From contig JAQBTH010000014.1 in NCBI GenBank assembly GCA_027623425.1, positions 1 through 34,367 on the forward strand: DNA of 34,367 nucleotides. Direction: 5' to 3'. Source of the DNA: a bacterium. GTDB lineage: Bacteria; Margulisbacteria; Marinamargulisbacteria; UBA817; JAQBTH01. Of the stretch, positions 1 to 12,000 are shown piece by piece (within the stretch, counting starts at the first letter, position 1; every line of letters begins with the position of its first letter). The notes below the pieces were generated by a model, which made no database searches, was not told the DNA's origin, and saw only the letters and a program-made list of their open reading frames with translations. The position numbers and the translations under genes are program-made.

Positions 1-37
1 GCCTCCCCCTCTCACTTCGCTACGCTCGCTAATTTAA

Positions 38-3000
38 CTACACGCTATACGAACCGGTGTCTGCTGATACACTTAATCCTGGTGCGCGTTGGGATTTTTC
101 GAAGGCCTGGGTCCATTCCACAACTTCTACTAGACGGCCAAAGTAACCGACGAATTGTTCTTTAAGCGTCATACCTGTCATAGCCTGTTTTGCACGACGT
201 AAATGCCCCACGATCGATACGTCTTCTTTTGGCATTACCTTGAAGGCCAAACTCTCTGCTTTAATGCCTATCTCTGGGAAGTTGCCTTCTGGGTACAAAG
301 TGTCGCGAATGTCTTGGACTAACCTAGGGTGTGGATGGGCCTCTACAATTGAGAGGAAATAGTCTTCGCGGTATGGCATAGTATGGTCAATTCCGGCGCG
401 TATTACCTCTCCGATTGGTTGATCTAATTCACGATCTAAGATTAACTGCGTGCCACCGTCGATTCGTGTAATACGATAGGATTGATCGTTAATAACAATG
501 CCTTTTCCAACAGAAATATGGCGCAATTGTTCCATATTCTGAGGATCAATCGTAACGGTATTTAACGGATCACCAGGCCCCTGGGCGACTAAATCGATAT
601 GAGCCGCACCACGTGCAAAAGCGTCTTGAGAAATGGCGTTTTGCATCACTGGCGCCAAGCGGCCCAAGCGCGCGACAACCTCATTTTCGGTTAACCCATT
701 TGCAATTTTTGCCTCTAGTTTGGCGACCGCACTAATCAGTCGTTTACGTTCAGATTCGGTTTCAAGGGTGCCAATGCGTTGAAGCGCACGCGAACTAATA
801 TCGTCATATCCTTGTCCACGTAGGAAGCGTTGAAAGTTCTGGGTTCCCATTACGTTTTCAAAGGTTAGCAGCATCACAATAAAATCCGTTTCACTTACTT
901 TATGGGCGTAAGGAGTGGCACTAAATGGATTAACGGCATCTACCATTTTAAGTTCGACATGTTGCGGATTTTTCATGGGGCGTGTGTCTTTTTTTAGGCG
1001 CGCCGCATCGTAAGCATCGAACCAGTCATCAACCACCGAGGTTATTGGACGGGGTTTCTGACTATGGGGATCCATCATCATGCATGACAGTGCGCGTGCT
1101 TTGTCGTCCTCTGACAGACGCTTAATGGTGACTGCGGCATTAAAATCGCTATTTAACGATGGGGTAACAGGCCGGTTGGACACCTCGATAATATCGGCCA
1201 TGAATTTAAGGCGTTCGGCCTGTAAGTCCGCTTCATTTTCGGACAGATAGTTAGAGCCTCCTATAAAGTGAGAATGTGATAACCGTTCATTTATCATCAA
1301 CATCATATCGCGGAAATATTCCATGCCGCGGCCCTTTTCTTTTGTTTCTTCCACTTCCGATGCGCGCTTAATCATGTGAATTAAGTGGCGGGGATGGCGC
1401 TGTACCATGTAGCGTGTGTAGTGGGTTTTTAATTTAAAACGTTCGATTTTCGTATACGCTGAACTCGGAACATCCGGTTGGGTTAAAAGGGGCATTAGAA
1501 AGCGGTAAGCATGGTCGTTACGCGCTTCGAATTCTGGGCGCGGAATTTGATCTTCTTGCAACCCATCCTCAAGTTCAGTTAGGCGGCGCTGCAACTCTGT
1601 TAATCCTTCGTCGTGCTCTCCGATGCCAAGTGGCCGTTCGTGTCGCACAATATCGCCGTATAACCCGCCCGATGTTTTTTGGGATTTTGGACGTGCGTCA
1701 TAGGCTTCGAACGCGGCTGTTTCTTCGTCTACCCATTTTAAAATATTATCTGTGACGATATCCAAATGGTATTTACCCTTTGAAAAATCGTGATGACCAA
1801 TGTCAGGGCGATTTAGATACTCACCAGATACGTTGTGGTGCAAGGTGGGGTAACGGTACATATACTGGCGAATTACTTTTTGCCACATGCCATTAAAGGC
1901 CGGTGATACCACAACCGTTGGATTGCGAAGTGATAGCAGCTGTATGCCGCCTACTTCATCCAAGAAGCGGGCCATACGTGGTACTTGCCCAAAGGTTTCT
2001 GTAATGTGGTAAATGGCCTTAGTCGCAAACACATTCATTTGGTGTTCAGACATGCTACCGCGTAGTTTTTCCTTGTGATACGTCAGCACGTAACGGTCTA
2101 CATCGCGCTCAATGGCTTCTTTTTCTTTCACCTGCGTTATGATGGTACGAATGGCTTTATCATACTGGCGCAGATGATGGGGCAAGTTCAGTGTAATTTG
2201 AATTTGTGGGTTAAAACGGTCTAGCACTTTGCCTTTATCATCGAGTAATAACTGTTCTTTTAAGGCCGCCACGATTTGTCTGGCATCTGGTTCAGAAACA
2301 CCTGGTATTCCGGCTAGAAAATGGCGGTAATTTACTGTTGATTCACCACGCTGTAAATAATCTTTGACCATTGCTAGCACGCCATCGAGTTGCTGATTCT
2401 TCATTGCGACAATGAGAAAATCATTCATACTCTGATCGTCGAGCGACATACTGGCAAGCACCTTATGTTTTAAGGTGCTGTTTTTGTCGAGCATGCCTAA
2501 AACAGCAAAACCGGTTTCTGGTTTTCGCTTGATTAACCGGGCAATCATTCGCACCTTTAAGAAGTCTGATAAATGGTAACCTTCTAGATGGGTTTTAGAT
2601 TCTAACACGCCTTTTATATGTTTTAATGCGTGTGCTTGCGCCACGGCGCTTGGGAATAATTCAGGCGGAAAGATGCCGGCCATATTCTCTGGATCTATAC
2701 CGCGAACCAATCGCCCTTCATGGTCTAATACGCCCGACACTTTCAAGTTTAACCAAATATCGGTGGCAGAAATTGCCAACGGCGGATTGGTGTCAAAGTC
2801 GCTCAATTGTACTACTGGATCGTCTATCATGCGACGCACCAACGTGGCCGCCGGATCAATGGTACTTCCCGCATCGACACTCTCTGTTAGCGGGCGATTT
2901 AATGTAACGCGATTACCTCTAATTTCAACAATGCGGTATGCCCCATTTAATTGACGCGATAGGCTGATCCAATTACCTGGCTCTAATCCTTCTGCAGTGG

Positions 3001-6000
3001 CAAGAGTCAGAGTGACATCTCCACGTTTAGCAGATTGGGTAATTTGGATTTTTGAAATCGTCTCATCGGTTAAGCGGCGCATGACACTTTCTTCGACCCG
3101 ATGGGAAAACGAGAATCTTTGGGCTTTTTCAAACTCTTGGGTAAGTGTCATAGCATCGGCTAAATTGCCGTTACGTACACTTACTAATTGAATTAACTCG
3201 TCAAATTGCTGGTCACCCAATTGCATTTGAAGCCCAACAAGTGTTTTCTGATCGGCGGAAAGCCCTGAAAATTCTTTGGTTCCAACATCGCTTGGTAAGG
3301 CAATATTCACATGGGTCATTAGGCGCGCAAGTGGCTGTAAAAGATGGCGGTCTTTTGGAAATTGGCCTCTTGTATTTGTTATTTGTGTAAGGGCGGCTTT
3401 AGCAAATGCCTTAACCGATGGCAGACCTAATTCACTTTCATGATTCGGAAATCGAATTGCTATATCGGCAATTAATGCTAACTTTGGAAGTAAGGATCGT
3501 ATTTGACCTATTGGGTTTACTTTTTGTGAATTCCCAGCCGATAACTTGCCCTGTACCGCCGACATAATCATGCCGCACAGAATGCCATGGTGAGCGGATG
3601 GCACTTCTTGGAATAATTGATCTAAGCGCTTCGCAAATCGGTCTAAATCTTGTTCCACAACAGCGCTATTTAAGCCTAGCTGATGATTTGCATCTGATAT
3701 CCCCCCTGCGATTAACTCCTCTGCATATCCCTGCAAGATCACAAGGTTTTCCATGCCGTGAATGACGCCATTATTTGAAGTTTGGTCGGATGAAAGCACA
3801 TCGTGTACCGCCCGTTGCACGTCTGGTCCACTTACGGCTTCTAAATCTCGGATCGTGCGCATCACGCGTTCACGGTTCTCTTTAGTGTAATGGCCCAAAT
3901 TGCCGACGACCGCTTCTAATGTGCCTTGAAGGTCCATTGATAGTCGGTTAATTTCATCTTGAATGAAGGGAAATGTGGCCAATTCGCCGGTTTGTATGGA
4001 ATGCACAAAATTGGACACCGCTTGTAGGTGACCAAGACGTGTCAGTGCGTCTTCTGGGGTGCCCAATCCAGGTACGTTGCCATGGGCTGCTGCGCGGTAA
4101 AACGCGATGGTTGCCATGGCAAACTGCTGGGCTTCGATGAGGTCTTGCTTTGCCAGTTCATTAATCGTGGTGGCCAATCCGTTATGTCCCCACCGATCTT
4201 GGGTGGTATGGGCTCTACCTTGCGCGTCTACCCAGGATGCCACTTTGACTTGGGCATGTTGGTCAAAGCTATTCGTGAATGCGCCCATTACTGAAATTTG
4301 CCCAGATGACTCATCGACCATCATGGCTTGCTTGCTTTCTTTTATAAGTCGGCCATTTACCCGAGATTCAACTTGGATCGTGTCGCCATTTTTAATATTG
4401 CGTGCCGATGCAGAATCAACGATAAGCGTTGTCATACCCAACGGATTGGCGTTTCCAGCAGTAATGGGTTGTTGAAGCGACATGGGCCGACCGTTTAAAA
4501 GGGCCATTAAACGCCCCTCTGCAACAGCCACGCCCATTTGATCTCGGATGGTTTCAAGATTGTTTATCACACTTTGTTTGGATGAAAGGTGGCCTTGATG
4601 TTCCGTGACGTGGGTTTCACTGATGGTTTGTAAGTCTTTACGTGCAAGGCTGTTTAGTTGCTGCTCCATGGTGCGCGCTAAACGGTGATAGGCTGGTAAT
4701 TTTAAGCCGAGTTGGTGATGGGACATGGCTGGGCCATCTGCTGTGGGAATATACCCATCACCTAGACGAAAACGATTTAAACTGCTGAACCGTTGCAAAT
4801 CATCGGCAATGCGTTCTACTTGTGCTTTTAGCACTGGGAAGGCGTCTGCTGAATCGCCGCTTTCAAGCGCAACATCAACCGGTGTTGGAAACCCTGATAA
4901 ACGAATCAATTCGCGATGCTCTTGGTCAGTAAATAGCGGATCGATGCCATCGATTTGAGCGGCAAGCGTGTCGAGCGCATCGCTTAAACTTTGTGGGTTA
5001 TGGCTTGCTAAACTACTAATCGCATTTGAATACCCAATTTTTTGCGCGATGGTATAGGCTCGTACTGCTAACATCGCACGTATGGCATTGGCATAGGGGC
5101 GATTTGCTTCTGGTATGTCGTTGATGTCTTTTTGTAATTGGCGTGACATGGTTAGTAGTAAGCGTGCAGTGTCTGATGTGGCAGAAAAATGATTGATATT
5201 TAGATAGTCCACAAATTGCGCTATTTCATTCTCGTTTTTAGTAAACAACATCGGAAAGCGTTGGCGTGCAGTAAGCTTATCTTGGAACTCAGTATGTGCA
5301 TCGTGGAGCAAGGTGGCTTGTTGCAGGGCAAACGTGGCGCGCACCGTATTGTTATCTGTGGCTGAAAACAGAGAAACAGTATCGCCATTTAGAAGTGTGA
5401 TTAACTGTGTTTGTATATGTTTTAACACCATTGGGTCATGGGCATTTTCGAATGCGTAGTTGCGAATGGTGTTCCATAATTCTATTTCGTTGGTACTATT
5501 TACGGCGTCTAATGCCGCTGGGCGAATGCCGATGGTCATTGCTAAAATACGAATTTTTTGTGCGTTTGGCACCATCGCCCATGCCTCTCGGGTTTTGTTG
5601 CGACGCCATTGCACTGACAAGGAATTTAATATGCCCATGCGTAAGGCTGATGACCTGATATGGTAAAAATGGCGTGATAAAAAGTCTGCGTTTCGCAACG
5701 TGAATTGGCCTAAGAATAGCCCTGTCATTGTGCCACGCTGGGTGGCATCTGGTAACTTATTTAGGCTGTCATATAACCGTTCTAACGCATCAATATTTAC
5801 AATTTTAGGCGAAAACACCTGGGAGAGTAACCATACATCCGATTCATTATTCATGTTGAATCGACTTAAAATGTCGACTCTATGTTCATCGGAAATGGAC
5901 TGCGCGCCAAGGAATTGCAATGCCCCTGCTGGGTTATCCAAAATAGTTTGGCGCATTAATCGCATAAAGACCTCTTCATTTGGCGCATGTTCAAATGCAT

Positions 6001-9000
6001 AATTAAGCACCGCTTTAACGGCAGCTGGGCCAATGGCGCTAATTAAAGTGGGCATGCGTTTCTCTTCGGGTAAGCGGAGTTGCTGAGCCACTTCGCGTAG
6101 CGCAATAACGGATACGCGCTCGGCTAGTCTGGACTGCCACTCTGCTGGAATTTGGTCGTGTGGTAAGAGTGCCACATCAAGCGCCTGGGGCCGCATGCGA
6201 ATCACTTCGCGAATCCATAATTCTTTATAGGGCCCATCTGTGCGACTGGCTGCGGCTAGAAAACGCCCCAGATCGCTGGCTTTTGCGTATTTGATTATGC
6301 GGTGCCGCGAACGGTCTGATATGCCACCTAAGGGATCTGCCCCCTCTGGAAGTTGAGATATTGCCGTTGCGTACAATGCGGCCCACTGGCTATCAGCAAA
6401 ACCGGATTGATCCATACTAATCATTGCATCGAACACGTTTTGCATTTCGGGAATAAAGGCAATATCGGCCACCCAAGTCTCGTGGCTTAATGTGGTTGCA
6501 TCTTTTGTTTCTGCTAAACTATTTAACCCTTGCACCAATTCGGTTGGATTGCGTTTCATAAGTTGGTTGAGTGTTTGAATGGCGACGTTTCTGTCTGGGC
6601 TATTGGCGTGTAATAAGGGGGCTAAATCCCGAACAAGCAGGGCCTTTTTCTGAACACTAAATTGCCCCCAGAACGTGTCTTGATCTTCGGTAGGAATGGA
6701 TTGGATCAGCCGAATCACAGTGGGTATTACGGCCGTGACTTGATTGTCTTTTCGGCGTGCAAGATGGGAATTAATAAGCGCGCCTGCTACGGTGCGTTTC
6801 ACGCGATTTAAATGGGTGTCTTGTGTGGTCGGCAATGCGTAAATGGCCTGTTCAAGTTTGTTTAGTTGGCGCGGTGCATTCAGCAATTCTGCTTGGTTGT
6901 GCCTTCCAATTTGAATAAAGGCATTGCCTAATTGACCACCATTCATTTCTTGGCCTAATGCCGCTAGTTTTGTCAAAACCACATGGTGAGACAAATGGGA
7001 CTCTTGTAATTCTGATTGCAGGGACGTGAGGCCAGAATCCAAAATAATGGAGGTTTCATCAAACCCTCGTAAGTGGGCCACTCCACCGGGCAATTGTCTA
7101 ATTTGAGATATGATGCGCGATAATCGTTTCATTTGACTATCAAATGGGCCAATCGCGGCCATGTGGTTGGAAATCGCGCTGACTAAAGCAGGGATTTTGA
7201 GATCGCTATTTAATTTTTCCAGAACATCTTTGGAGACATGTGGCGCCACAAACAAGATCGATAAGGCGTCTTGAACCGTAAGAGCAGGATTTTTTATGAT
7301 GATACTATTTGTTAACCCTGCGGCCACGTCTTGCATAAGGTCGTAGCGGCGGCCTCCAATATTGGCCGTCAAATTTCGAATGAGCTGAGCCGCTTCTAAG
7401 GTTTTGGCTAAGCGCACTGGTAGAGAACTGGTTTGGTCTTTGGCTTCCTGTGCCAGATGAATGGCTTGAGTTTGATCTTGGCTTTCCTCGAGCGACTCTG
7501 CAATGGTTTGCATGTTCGTGAGAATGGGGTTTAATACCGCAATGTGGGCTAATCGTCCGATGGCAGGTGGGTTAGATGCAAGAGCGCGAAGATTGTCCAT
7601 TGCAACAGTGATGGCGCGTTCATCGCCAAAGATACGTAGTGCCATCAGCTGCTGTGTGACGGTTTGGGCATCTTTAACTGTTTGCGCGCGCTCGTGAGGT
7701 GGCGCATCTGCCGTTAAGGAAATGGCACTTCTAATGACGTCTAAGTCGGTTTTTAATTGGTGAATTTTTAATTTTTCTTGGGCATCTGGTGTGTCTTCGG
7801 TACGCACATCCAGTAGGTGTCGTGGCATGACGGCTAAGGCACGTTCATACATACCCGCTTCAGTTGCGCTGCCTTTGGTAAGACTGGCTAATAATTTTGG
7901 TTTTAAAGGATGCACAACTTGGCGTAATGCCGACTCTTCTAATTGAGGATGACGGGAGATGATGGCTTCAAATATTTTGGCTTTTACTAAACCGGATTCT
8001 TCGGGGTTTAAGCTGCCAATGACGATTTGGCTTTCAAATAATTCGGCGATTTTTCCGAGTATGTCCACTTGCTTGTCGCGATGGGGTATCATACCAAAGG
8101 TTTCCATTAGGCTATTAAATTCGTCCATATTGCCTGTTATGTCAGTAAATAAACGTACCAGAATGGTGGCAGACACTTCGGAATCCAACCACTTTAATAC
8201 TTGAGCGAATGCTTGTTTGGATGCCATGGCTTGGATATCTGCAAATGCGCTAGACACGGGCTGCCATACATCCTCTAGCCACTCAGGGATTTCGTCTGCT
8301 GGCAACTGTTCAGAGAACGCCTCCGTAACATACCCTAACCGATCGATAAATCCAGCTTGGCGCAGTTGTTCCATCAGGCCAGCAGCCTCTTGAAGTGATA
8401 AACCCATTACCGTCGCTAAATAGTCTAAGGTGACGCGGGATAGCGTGGTGGAGCCTACTTTTCTTAATAAGCGTGTTGCGATATTTTCCATGAATGGCTC
8501 TGCCATTTCGGCTGTCATTCCTGGTGGTACAAACGGGTTACCCGAATAGATGCCCTGAATAAATTGCGCTAATTTTACCTGCCGTGCGGCGCTGTGGGTC
8601 ATCGCCTCTACTTCATGTATGCCTTTCGCGTTTTGTCGGATAAACACATCTAGTTCCGAGTGGTCTAATTCCTTCGTCATACCCCCTCTTGCAGGGTGCA
8701 ATAATTTTGCTACTAATTTGCCCGTATTGTTACGTTCCACCTGAGTAATGACAGCATCTAAACCCAGCTCTTCTAATAAACTGCGGGATAATTCGGTGTT
8801 GGCTAAGTAATCGCGATCGCCATCTTCAAGTATGGCATTATCAAAGCGACCACCTAATTGTTTGCTTAGTAATTTAATATCAATTGCCCGCATGGCAACT
8901 TTTAATAAGTTGGCCACATAGAGTGAGGCAAATGGATTTTTCCCTTTCATGGTTTCCATGCGATTGATTAACCACGCAACGGCTTGGTGCCGCACTTCAC

Positions 9001-12000
9001 GGGATTGGACTGGATTGTGCTCGTCATAGGCCAACATATTATCCATCTCTTGGAATACTGATGAGTTTACTGATGTTGTGAACATGTCTAATACTTGGGT
9101 AAGATTGGTGGCCATTTCGTTTGGCACTCCCGCAATTACGTTACTGATATACACATCGAATTGCTTGGAAAAACGCTCTTTTAAGTCTGGCTCATTGATC
9201 ATAGGAAGCAATTGCTCTTTGACGGTTTCGGCGCGGGCTTTGAATGCAGTAACGTCGGCTTCCTGTTGAAAATCATAATCTAGGAAACCCAATTGCCAAA
9301 CGGACTCTAAAATCTGTTGATGATCTGCTGTAAGATGGGCTGCGTGCTGTTGTATGGATTCAGGCAATGCCAAACGATTCAGTTGCCCATCAAGACCACC
9401 ATTTATTATGGCTTGAATCTCGTCTCTAAACGCACCTGTGATTGCCTCGCGTTGGGTGGTGTTTAAACCCGTGGCATGCGCCGGTAATAGACTCAACAAG
9501 ATTTGGCGCATCTGGTTACGAACTGTTTGCATCGAATGGGGGAAAGAGCCCGCATCAACGGCATCTAAATAGGTGATGACGCCCTTTATGGTTTGAATGC
9601 TGTGGCGAACATTATGCCTAACCGATGATGCTTTTTTATCCAGATTCAAATAATCTAAGTTGAGATGCAAAATTCCATTTTCCAGTTCGGAGAAGTTTTC
9701 GGCAAAGTTACGGGTATTCCAGTTTTGTCGCACGCGTTCTTCATGAAACTGGCCAATTTCACGGTTAAATAAATCGGGACTAATTTTTAATTCTTTGGCT
9801 AAAAGTTGCACCAATTTTTGCGTGTTGATATAAAGGCTACTATCGGGGTCTTGGTGGGCATTTTGTAATTCAGATAATAGTTTAAACACCTGCTGCCGGT
9901 TTGCATTGGCAATGATTTGAATTAATTTGGCCTGAACCGCGTTATTGGGCAGTCCTGCTGAATGAATATAAAAGTTTATTAAGCCTCGTAATTGGCGTTC
10001 AGCAGCAACCTTATCAGTGGTAAGTTCCATTGTTGCTAAGGATGCTTCTAACACTTTCCCCATTCGTTTTTCATAGTCGGGCGCGCCAAATGGGTTGTGC
10101 TTCCAGTCGCTAATATTGCGCTGAAACCGTTCCCACAAAGAAGCGGCAATGGATCGATTGGGTTTATCTTTAGCGAAATAGACTGATCGGTATAATTCAG
10201 CAAATCGGGAACTGGCTTGCTCATCAAATATCCATTTTTCAAATAACACTGCCATTTCGTGGTCGCGTGTCATGATGGCAAATGGATTCTCGCGTTTTGA
10301 GGATACGGGTTTGAAAGCATGAATCATATGTTTTAGCAAAACGGTTGTGCCATACGCACCTGCAATGTGATACAGACTTTGGTTGGTATTGGATGGGTTG
10401 TATAGCAATTCTAATAATTCCCGTGAATTGATCGTTCCGGTTTCCTTATCGCGGTATAAATCCATCAACATAATCATTTTGGATCGGGCGGAATCTTTGT
10501 TTGCCACTAATAAATGTGCGGCTACTTCTTGGAGCATGGCTTGATTCTGATCGTCCTTTGCATCATCGAGTAAGCGCGGGCGCAACATCTCTTCAAATAA
10601 ACCAATGGTTTCGCGGGAATGTTCCTGGGATTGGCGGGACAAAAAGGCCAGTTGGTTGGCCATCGCAGAAAGACGATCTGTTCGCATGGCACCGCGTTTA
10701 TCCCCATCTTTTTGATACAACACGTCGGCTAGGGATTTTAGTACCTTTTCTCTTGCCGCTGGCGCACTCGGATTTCGGCGTTCATTGATTAACATGGCTA
10801 ACCCATAGGTGGACACGAAACTTGAAAAATTACCCGCAAGCGCCACAACATTTCCCCGGTGCGGCAAGATCATTTCTCGCCACGGGTGGAACGAATTGCG
10901 CTCAAAAAATTCATACATTGCTGTGTAGTGGGGGGTTGGTGGCAATATGCTATTGGCGATACCTGCCATCGTGCTTAAATTATCTTGCGCCTGGTTTAAC
11001 ATGACTAAAATTGAGGCACTTTGCTCGGGCCCTAATGTGTCATGGGCTTCCACCATTTGATTGATTTGGGCCATGGTATTAAAAAATGAAATGCGATTGG
11101 CGATATACCCTTGGTAGAACCGGTTTGTTTCGTCATCTTGCCCATGGGCCGTTAATTCTAAATAATCATCACGGTCACGATTTAAGTATCGGGCCAATTG
11201 CTTTTGCGTTCTGTCGATCACGTTCTCCGCTGTGCGCTGGTACGCCAGGACCGCTCTTGGTACACGCGCCGTCTGGTAGTAGGCCGTACTTGGGTAATAC
11301 GATAAAGGGCGATCAAAGGCGTGCATGGCTGTGCGACCCATAAAAAACATACCCGAACCCCACGCATAGGCAGCGCCACCCACCCCTGTTGGTCTCTCGC
11401 GTTGACCAAATAAGGCCAGCACGTCTTTCACGCCTTCTGTCATTTCGTGTTCAGCTACGGTTTCGGATTCGGTTAACGATTTGATTGAGATGCGATGATT
11501 GATATTGGCGATCACATTGCCAGACTCGTTAACGGTGTGGCGCATAATATCGTATATTTTCTTCTGGGTTCTTAGAATAAGGGTTTGAATAAAGATGGAA
11601 ATGGCCTGCTGATGTGAGTTTATTTTTTGCACAAGATCGGTGTCCATCTCAGTGCCACCCTTTTTCAATTTATTTAAATATAAAAGTCGCTCCATTTCGG
11701 TTGCTGACTGGAATGCGGGGTCGTTCATGGCCGCTTCTAAACGCGCACGCACTTCACGATCGCGCTTCTCTTCTAGTTCTTCAGAACGTATCACGTTTGC
11801 GACCAACCGGAAGATCTGATCTAAGTTTGAAAGTGCGTAAAGTGTGATTGCAGACGACCAACGCCCCGTACGCAATATGACGTTTCGCCCTACCCACCCT
11901 GTTGCCGTTTTAATGGGGCCAGAACCCACGCCCTCTCTTAAGGCGCTTTCTGCTTTGGTATGGGCTTGATTTGGCAATCCCATTCCTTTCATGCCCAATT

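Noticed and set aside
1-37. Terminator hairpin after the 6262-aa gene (agcgagcgtagcgaagtgag)
   Set aside because: No clean stem plus U-tract; the purine-rich GAGGGGGAGG at the edge looks more like an SD for a gene beyond the window
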